This document shows, one piece after another, positions 59,507 through 64,000 of a stretch of 64,000 bases of DNA. The stretch covers positions 4,160,327 through 4,224,326 of the forward strand of contig NZ_CP188258.1 in assembly GCF_049994905.1 (NCBI RefSeq), written 5' to 3'. The stretch is from Diaminobutyricibacter sp049994905 (GTDB taxonomy: Bacteria > Actinomycetota > Actinomycetes > Actinomycetales > Microbacteriaceae). The notes below the pieces were generated by a model. It saw nothing but the letters and a program-made list of their open reading frames with translations, did no database searches and was not told the origin of the DNA. The position numbers and the translations under genes are program-made. Position 1 is the stretch's first letter. Each line of letters begins with the position of its first letter.

Positions 59507-60390
59507 TAGCGGGGTACTCCTCTTCGTGCGATCTCGGCGGCCGCTTCGAGGTACGAAAGCGATCCGGACGAGTTGGTGTCGTAGCTGATCACGCTCTGCC
59601 CGTAGCTGGGTGCCTCCGAGATGCGCACCGAGCGGGGGATGATCGTGTCCAGCACTTCTTTGGGGAAGTGCGTCCGCACGTCCTCGGCGACCTGGTGGGC
59701 GAGGTTCGTGCGCGAGTCGTACATCGTGAGCAGGATCGTCGACACCCGCAGCTTCGGATTCAGGTGCTTCTCGATCAGCTGGATGTTCTTGAGCAGCTGA
59801 CTCAGCCCTTCGAGCGCGTAGTACTCGCACTGGATCGGGATCAGGACTTCGGTTGCCGCGACAAAGGCATTGATTGTCAGCAGCCCGAGAGACGGCGGGC
59901 AGTCGATGAGCACATAGTCGAAGTCGTACTCGTCGAGGAACTCCCCGAGCGCTCGCGAAAGGCGCTGTTCGCGTGCAACCATCGAGACGAGTTCGATTTC
60001 GGCGCCGGCGAGGTCGATCGTTGCCGGCACAACGAAGAGTCCGTCGAATTCCGGGCTCTTCTGGATGACTTCTTCCATATTGCGGTCGTTGACGACCACG
60101 TCGTAGACGCTGGGCGTCCCCTCGCGGTGCTCCACGCTCAGGGCGGTGGATGCGTTCCCCTGCGGATCGAGGTCGATCACGAGCACGCGGGCACCGGACT
60201 TCGCAAGCGCGGCAGACAGGTTGACGACCGTCGTCGTCTTGCCCACCCCGCCCTTCTGATTGGAGATCGTGAAGATGCGGGTACGCGAGGGCAGGGGGAG
60301 TGTCTGGGTCGCGATCGCGTTCCGGCGACGGGTGAGCTCGGCGATCTCGTGAGCGAGTGGGGTCGATCCATCGAAGACGGTGGAGGTCAC
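59506..60390 (-). CDS. parA: Chromosome-partitioning ATPase ParA
   Basis: The ParA ATPase has a deviant Walker A (KGGVGKTTT, residues about 46-54 from this start), Walker B-like DYVLIDCPPSL, and LIPIQCEYYALEGLSQLL. It hydrolyses ATP to drive origin movement with ParB. The reading frame is open to 60540, but that extension crosses a parS site and lacks family sequence. The GTG at 60390 (Thr-Ser-Thr-Val-Phe follows) is a better start, and a GTG inside parS at 60423 is possible. Confidence 0.93.
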   Translation of the reverse strand: MTSTVFDGSTPLAHEIAELTRRRNAIATQTLPLPSRTRIFTISNQKGGVGKTTTVVNLSAALAKSGARVLVIDLDPQGNASTALSVEHREGTPSVYDVVVNDRNMEEVIQKSPEFDGLFVVPATIDLAGAEIELVSMVAREQRLSRALGEFLDEYDFDYVLIDCPPSLGLLTINAFVAATEVLIPIQCEYYALEGLSQLLKNIQLIEKHLNPKLRVSTILLTMYDSRTNLAHQVAEDVRTHFPKEVLDTIIPRSVRISEAPSYGQSVISYDTNSSGSLSYLEAAAEIARRGVPR

Positions 60391-60415
60391 ATCGACCTGG
60401 CTGTCTTGTTCAGGA

Positions 60416-60430
60416 TGTTTCACGTGAAAC
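60416..60430. other. parS site near the parA start
   Basis: TGTTTCACGTGAAAC contains the perfect 14-base palindrome GTTTCACGTGAAAC (60417-60430). It lies 26 bases upstream of the preferred parA GTG and inside the longer open frame. Confidence 0.95.
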
Positions 60431-60509
60431 CTTGTCGCTCTGTTCTCGGTGGGAAACACCGTGTCCGTGGATCCTCCGGGATCGAGCCGGGGGACTTCCT
60501 TCTGCGAAT

Positions 60510-60534
60510 GGCCGGTCCTGGGGAGGACCCGGCC
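60510..60534 (-). terminator. Hairpin just after rsmG
   Basis: GGCCGGTCCT (60510-60519) pairs with AGGACCCGGCC (60524-60534) with one bulge and a 4-base loop. It sits directly after the rsmG stop and before parA. Without a T-run it may be an attenuator rather than a full terminator. Confidence 0.5.
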
Positions 60535-60536
60535 GG

Positions 60537-61166
60537 TCAATCAACTGTAGCTCGGATGACTCGTGTGACCTCGTTCAGCACGCCCTCGCCGAGAGTAATC
60601 ACTTCGACATTGCTGAGTCGGTAACGCTTTATCTCTTTGGCGGCGGCGTCGATCTCAGCGGTCGCACCAGTGCCCTTCATCAGCACAAGTTCGCCGCCCG
60701 GACGCACGAGCGGCGCAGTCAGGGGAATGAGCTTGCGGAATGCAGACACGGCCCGCGCAGTCACCTGGTCCAGTGGGGACGACAGCTTGGCCTCTTCTGC
60801 GCGAGCGCGCACGACATCGACATTCGTCAGTCCGAGTTCTGCAACCTGCTCGTTGAGCCAGGCGATCCGGCGTTCCATCGGCTCGATGAGAACGAAGGAC
60901 ACGTCTGGCCGCGCAATCGCAAGAACGATACCGGGCAGACCGGCGCCGCTTCCCACATCGCCCACTCGTCCGACCTGAAGGAGGGGCGCAACGATCGCGC
61001 AGTTCAGGATGTGACGCGTCCAGAGCCGGGGGAGTTCGAGCGGGCCGATGAGACCTCGCTCCTCACCCTGCTCGGCGAGGTTCTTCGTGAACTGGCGCGC
61101 CGCATCCACGTTCGGTCCGAAGAGCAGAGCTGCTTCGGGCGGTTCGATCTCGAAGGTCGACGTCAA
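60537..61166 (-). CDS. rsmG: 16S rRNA (guanine-527-N7)-methyltransferase
   Basis: The 209-residue protein has the RsmG fold with the SAM-binding DVGSGAGLPGIVLA (70-83) and RHILNCAIVAPLL before it, then EPMERRIAWLNEQV. It methylates G527 of 16S rRNA; loss gives low-level streptomycin resistance in many bacteria. The start appears to be a TTG at 61166, directly next to a parS site. No ATG or GTG alternative preserves the N-terminus. Confidence 0.93.
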   Translation of the reverse strand: MTSTFEIEPPEAALLFGPNVDAARQFTKNLAEQGEERGLIGPLELPRLWTRHILNCAIVAPLLQVGRVGDVGSGAGLPGIVLAIARPDVSFVLIEPMERRIAWLNEQVAELGLTNVDVVRARAEEAKLSSPLDQVTARAVSAFRKLIPLTAPLVRPGGELVLMKGTGATAEIDAAAKEIKRYRLSNVEVITLGEGVLNEVTRVIRATVD

Positions 61167-61181
61167 TGTTTCACGTGAAAC
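61167..61181. other. parS site between khpB and rsmG
   Basis: TGTTTCACGTGAAAC holds the perfect 14-base palindrome (61168-61181), between the stop of khpB and the start of rsmG. It shares its last base with the khpB stop codon. Confidence 0.95.
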
Positions 61182-61768
61182 TATGACGCGGTGATCACAG
61201 TGTGCCGGTCGCGGCCTTCACCGTGCGAGTTCGAGACGAAGCCGCGGTCGGAGACGATGTCGTGGACGAGCTTGCGCTCGTAGGACGACATCGGGGGAAG
61301 TTCCGCCTGGGCAGCGCCCTCCTCGATGCGAGCGATGGCCCGATCGACGAGGATCGCCAGTTCGGCCTGACGGGCTTCGCGCGATCCGCCGATGTCCAGG
61401 ATCAGACGCGAGAACGATCCGGTCTTGTTCTGGACGGCAAGGCGAGCGAGCTCCTGAAGAGCATTCACGGTATCCGGCTTGGACAGCAGGCGAAGGTTCG
61501 CGTCTTCTTCGGCATTCACGGAAACGTAGGCGCGACCATTGCGTGCGTCGATGTCGATGTCGCCATCGATGTCGCAGATGTCGAGAAGCTCTTCGATGTA
61601 GTCGGCGGCGATATCGCCCTCCGCGTCGAGCTCGGCTGACGTCGGCGCGCTGGTCTCGCCCTCGGCGTGCTCGCCCTCGGCCGTCTCTTCCACGGTCGCC
61701 GATTCGGCGTCTTCGGCCGTCGCGGCGTCGGCATCCAGTTCGGGCTCGGTCTGCTGTACGTCGGTCAT
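61181..61768 (-). CDS. khpB: RNA-binding protein KhpB (Jag/EloR-like)
   Basis: The 195-residue protein has an acidic N-terminal region, a KH-like domain (DYIEELLDICDIDGDIDIDARNGRAYVSV) and a C-terminal R3H domain (LPPMSSYERKLVHDIVSDRGFVSNSHGEGRDRHTVI) with the Arg-x-x-x-His pattern. KhpB with KhpA binds many RNAs and affects cell elongation and division. It sits between yidC and rsmG as in other bacteria. Confidence 0.93.
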   Translation of the reverse strand: MTDVQQTEPELDADAATAEDAESATVEETAEGEHAEGETSAPTSAELDAEGDIAADYIEELLDICDIDGDIDIDARNGRAYVSVNAEEDANLRLLSKPDTVNALQELARLAVQNKTGSFSRLILDIGGSREARQAELAILVDRAIARIEEGAAQAELPPMSSYERKLVHDIVSDRGFVSNSHGEGRDRHTVITAS

Positions 61769-61778
61769 CTGATTCTTC

Positions 61779-62762
61779 CTACTTCTTTCCGCCGGTTTGC
61801 TTCTTGGCGCGGGTCTTACTGACCGGCTGGACGCGCTGCGTCGTCACCGGCTTCTGGGGCTGTTCATCGATCGACAGGACCACGACGCCTTCGTCGTTGA
61901 CCAGCTTGCCCTTCTTGGCGAGGCGTGCCTCGCGGGCCTTCGCCGCCTCACTGCCAGGCGTAGGCATATTGCGGATGACCACGAACTGCTGCACCATCGT
62001 CCAGATGTTCGAGGTCAGCCAGTAGAACATCACACCGAGCGGGAACGCGAAGCCGGAGAACAGGAACACGAAGGGGAGCAGGTAGAGCAGGATGCGCTGC
62101 TGCTTGAACTGCGGGCTCGCCTTGGTCTCGGGGGACATGTTCTTCGAGACGATCTGCAGCTGGGTGATGAACTGTGACGAGGTCATCAGCACGACCATGA
62201 TCGCCGCGATCACCATGACCGCCACCTGCGGCGGGTGAGCGTTCAGTGCGCCGGAGAAGCTCTGGTGCAGGGGAGCGATGCCGAACAGCTCTGCGTTTCC
62301 GAACTGGACCGCCAGGGTCTCGTTCAGCGGGCCGACGCCGGCCTTGCCGCTCTGGGCTCCGTTGAGCACCTGGAAGAGGCTGAAGAACACCGGCATCTGC
62401 AACAGGAGGGGGAGGCACGAGCTGAGCGGGTTGGTGCCCGTCTTCTTGTAGAGGTCCATGGTCTCGCGGGACATGGCCTCGCGCGAGAACTGGTCTTTCT
62501 TGCCCTTGTACTTGTCCTGGATCTTCTTCAGTTGCGGTGCGACTTCGAGCATCCGCCGCTGGTTCTTGATCTGGCGGACGAAGACCGGGATGAGCGCCGC
62601 CCGCACGACCACGGTGAGGCCGACGATGGAGAGAACCCAGGTGATGCCCGCAGCCGGGTCCATGCCCATGACCGTGAACAGCTGATGGAACGCCACGAGA
62701 ATGAGTTCCACGACCCATTTGATGGGCCACAGAATTGTTCCGAAGATGGCTCCGATGTCCAT
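61779..62762 (-). CDS. yidC: Membrane protein insertase YidC
   Basis: The 327-residue protein is an Oxa1/YidC insertase with about five membrane helices and the conserved positively charged Arg in helix 1 (VRAALIPVFVRQIKNQRR). A coiled cytoplasmic hairpin follows (LKKIQDKYKGKKDQFSREAM), then PLSSCLPLLLQMPVFFSLFQVL and a basic C-terminal tail for ribosome contact. It inserts proteins into the membrane with or without SecYEG. It is preceded by yidD. Confidence 0.96.
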   Translation of the reverse strand: MDIGAIFGTILWPIKWVVELILVAFHQLFTVMGMDPAAGITWVLSIVGLTVVVRAALIPVFVRQIKNQRRMLEVAPQLKKIQDKYKGKKDQFSREAMSRETMDLYKKTGTNPLSSCLPLLLQMPVFFSLFQVLNGAQSGKAGVGPLNETLAVQFGNAELFGIAPLHQSFSGALNAHPPQVAVMVIAAIMVVLMTSSQFITQLQIVSKNMSPETKASPQFKQQRILLYLLPFVFLFSGFAFPLGVMFYWLTSNIWTMVQQFVVIRNMPTPGSEAAKAREARLAKKGKLVNDEGVVVLSIDEQPQKPVTTQRVQPVSKTRAKKQTGGKK

Positions 62763-62768
62763 GTGGTG

Positions 62769-63080
62769 CTAAGCCTTTCCGTGGCTGCTGGCTACGACGA
62801 ATCCGAATGGAGTCACGTTGTACCGACGCTTCTTCTTGAGCGGAACGTCGTCGATCCCGCCTTCCGCCCAGGGGTGGCAGCGGGCGATCCTGCGAATTCC
62901 GAGTGCCGAGCCGACCACGACGCCGTGTTCCTGGATGGCGCCCAGCGCATAGGCCGAGCACGACGGGTAGTACCGGCACACGTCACCGTAAAGCGGGGAG
63001 ATCACTGCGCGATAGGCCCGCAGCACGAGCACGGCGACGTTCCGCGGAAGGAGGAGCACAGCGGTGATGGCGGTGTTCAT
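62769..63080 (-). CDS. yidD: Membrane protein insertion efficiency factor YidD
   Basis: The 103-residue protein has the YidD pattern LVLRAYRAVISPLYGDVCRYYPSCSAYALGAIQEHG and RRIARCHPWAEGGIDDVP with three conserved Cys. It is a small membrane-associated factor that aids YidC insertion. It overlaps rnpA by 4 bases (ATGA) and precedes yidC. Confidence 0.95.
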   Translation of the reverse strand: MNTAITAVLLLPRNVAVLVLRAYRAVISPLYGDVCRYYPSCSAYALGAIQEHGVVVGSALGIRRIARCHPWAEGGIDDVPLKKKRRYNVTPFGFVVASSHGKA

Positions 63081-63418
63081 CGACGGAGGTTGCCTTTACT
63101 GACGGCGCGGGATATCTCTTCATGCAGGGTAGCCCACTCCGCATTGGCGGAGGCTGGCAATGCCCTGATCACGACATCGGCACCGGGCTGGAGATCATGG
63201 AGCAATTCGTATGAGGCTGCTTTGAGCCGGCGCCTCACCAGGTTGCGCCGAACAGCGGTGCCGACGTTCTTGCCCACGATAAAACCGAATCGCACCACTG
63301 CGGAGTCAGGATCGGTGCGGATGTACGTGACGGTGTTCGGGGCGGTGAATCGTGTACCGCGCCGGACTGTCGCCTTGTAGTCCGCCCCCCGCGTGATGCG
63401 ATTGGCTTTAGCGAGCAA
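63077..63418 (-). CDS. rnpA: Ribonuclease P protein component
   Basis: The 113-residue protein has the RnpA signature VGKNVGTAVRRNLVRRRLKAA and the N-terminal LAKANRITRGADYKATVRRG. It binds the RNase P RNA and improves tRNA 5-prime processing. The start is TTG at 63418, 8 bases after the rpmH stop. Confidence 0.96.
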   Translation of the reverse strand: MLAKANRITRGADYKATVRRGTRFTAPNTVTYIRTDPDSAVVRFGFIVGKNVGTAVRRNLVRRRLKAASYELLHDLQPGADVVIRALPASANAEWATLHEEISRAVSKGNLRR

Positions 63419-63426
63419 CGGGCAGT

Positions 63427-63564
63427 CTAGGCGGAGAGCTTGGTGCGGCCCTTGGTGCGGCGGGCAGCCAGGATGGCGCGACCGGCGCGCGTGCGCATAC
63501 GCAGGCGGAAGCCGTGGGTCTTCGCACGCTTGCGGTTGTTCGGCTGGAACGTTCTCTTGCTCAT
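63427..63564 (-). CDS. rpmH: 50S ribosomal protein L34
   Basis: I read this 45-codon gene from the sequence: it starts at ATG 63564 (MSKRTFQPNNRKRAKTHGF) and ends RTKGRTKLSA. It is L34, very basic, with standard length. It heads the rpmH-rnpA-yidD-yidC-khpB-rsmG-parA-parB series and lies next to the origin. Its stop is 8 bases before the rnpA start. Confidence 0.97.
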   Translation of the reverse strand: MSKRTFQPNNRKRAKTHGFRLRMRTRAGRAILAARRTKGRTKLSA

Positions 63565-64000
63565 ATCTGTCTCCGGAGGTCTCTTCTGTGCAGGCCTGTG
63601 CCGATCATGTGGCCAGCACGGGAGGCCGAAGAAGTTTTTGGGCAGCCACGTCTGCGGCTGAAGTCAACTGATTAAAACTACGGCCTAGACCGTACGAGGT
63701 CAAACCAATCGAGCCGAATCATTGATTATCCACAGAATTCGACGGAAAGTAGGACAAGACGCGCCGAGCTTTTTGGCCTTGTCAAATTTGATCGTCACAC
63801 CTGCGGCGGTTACCTTGGGGACAAAGTTATCCCCAGCCATACCTATAAGGGGCCGGAGATCGCTACGGTATAGGACACACAGCGGTGGATAACTCTGTGA
63901 ATACCTTTCCGGCGGCGGGACGCCCCGGGCCGACGAACATTCACGATGAAGTGGATCACGTCGACGAGAAGTGATCCAGGTAACACGAATACGGGGAACA
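63565..64000. other. oriC-side intergenic region between rpmH and dnaA
   Basis: This 436-base noncoding stretch has a perfect DnaA box TTATCCACA (63726-63734), variant boxes TTATCCCCA (63827-63835) and TTGTCCCCA on the minus strand (63816-63824), and GGTGGATAA (63884-63892), i.e. TTATCCACC on the minus strand. Sequence around 63660-63730 is AT-richer. An 8-base perfect inverted repeat TGGATCAC...GTGATCCA lies at 63952-63978. In actinobacteria oriC lies between rpmH and dnaA; the dnaA gene should begin beyond the window. Promoters for rpmH and dnaA are expected here but were not pinned down. Confidence 0.75.

Noticed and set aside
1..64000. tRNA, rRNA or riboswitch genes
   Set aside because: I saw no cloverleaf with a TTCGA-type loop or other RNA signature I could support by eye. 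A covariance-model scan (tRNAscan, Rfam) would be needed to be certain.

Overview
The window is about 64 kb of a high-GC actinobacterial chromosome that ends at the replication origin. The gene order at the right end (rpmH-rnpA-yidD-yidC-khpB-rsmG-parA-parB, then an aminotransferase and a ddl-like ligase, trxA/trxB, murJ, cca, rpsF-ssb-rpsR-rplI, dnaB) is the conserved actinobacterial origin flank. The small acidic proteins, the zinc-free ribosomal protein cluster, the E1/E2 dehydrogenase genes next to a HisC-like aminotransferase, and the flagellar-type csrA point to the Microbacteriaceae (Leifsonia/Microbacterium-like). That family assignment is inference; no rRNA or tRNA gene was seen.

Layout, left to right. 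1-9.4 kb: accessory genes (flavin monooxygenase with a LuxR-type regulator, HtrA-like protease, APC permease, cupin, a complete IS30-family element, an APH-fold kinase, small hypotheticals). 9.4-17.4 kb: GH3 glycosidase, DHA2 efflux pump, dihydrofolate-reductase-fold protein, ArsR/SRPBCC pair, small stress-like proteins, a TMEM175 channel and an isochorismatase-fold protein. 17.5-18.7 kb: an apparently collapsed flagellar locus (csrA, one orphan gene and a sigma-factor fragment). 19.1-24.6 kb: a tightly coupled NCS1 permease-agmatine deiminase-amidase operon with a divergent TetR regulator and a clear operator. 24.7-31.7 kb: DoxX/HxlR pair, a catalytically degenerate serine-hydrolase lipoprotein, a Pif1/RecD-like helicase, a membrane-anchored protein and a CopD-CtaG fusion. 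31.8-36.8 kb: HU, then zinc-free ribosomal proteins L28-L33-S14, then znuA-znuC-znuB-zur with a Zur-type palindrome. 36.9-41.9 kb: HisC-like aminotransferase followed by E1-alpha, E1-beta and E2 of a 2-oxoacid dehydrogenase. 42-45.3 kb: holin-like protein, purB and small membrane proteins. 45.4-64 kb: core replication, ribosome, cell-wall, redox and segregation genes, with three parS sites and the oriC-side intergenic region at the right edge. dnaA is expected just beyond base 64000.

Functionally, the right third is housekeeping: replication initiation and segregation, membrane insertion, RNase P, MurJ lipid II flippase, thioredoxin. The middle holds zinc homeostasis with matching zinc-independent ribosomal proteins, and carbon or amino-acid dehydrogenase genes. 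The left two thirds is accessory DNA with short repeats of several kinds: a dispersed palindrome with 19-base arms and a 19-base loop in three copies (one split by the IS30 element), a second dispersed repeat built on GAGCGTG and CCGGTCGAG, and many in-frame coding minisatellites. The candidates most worth attention are the deiminase/amidase/NCS1 operon, the palindromic repeat family targeted by the IS30 element, and the flagellar relic.
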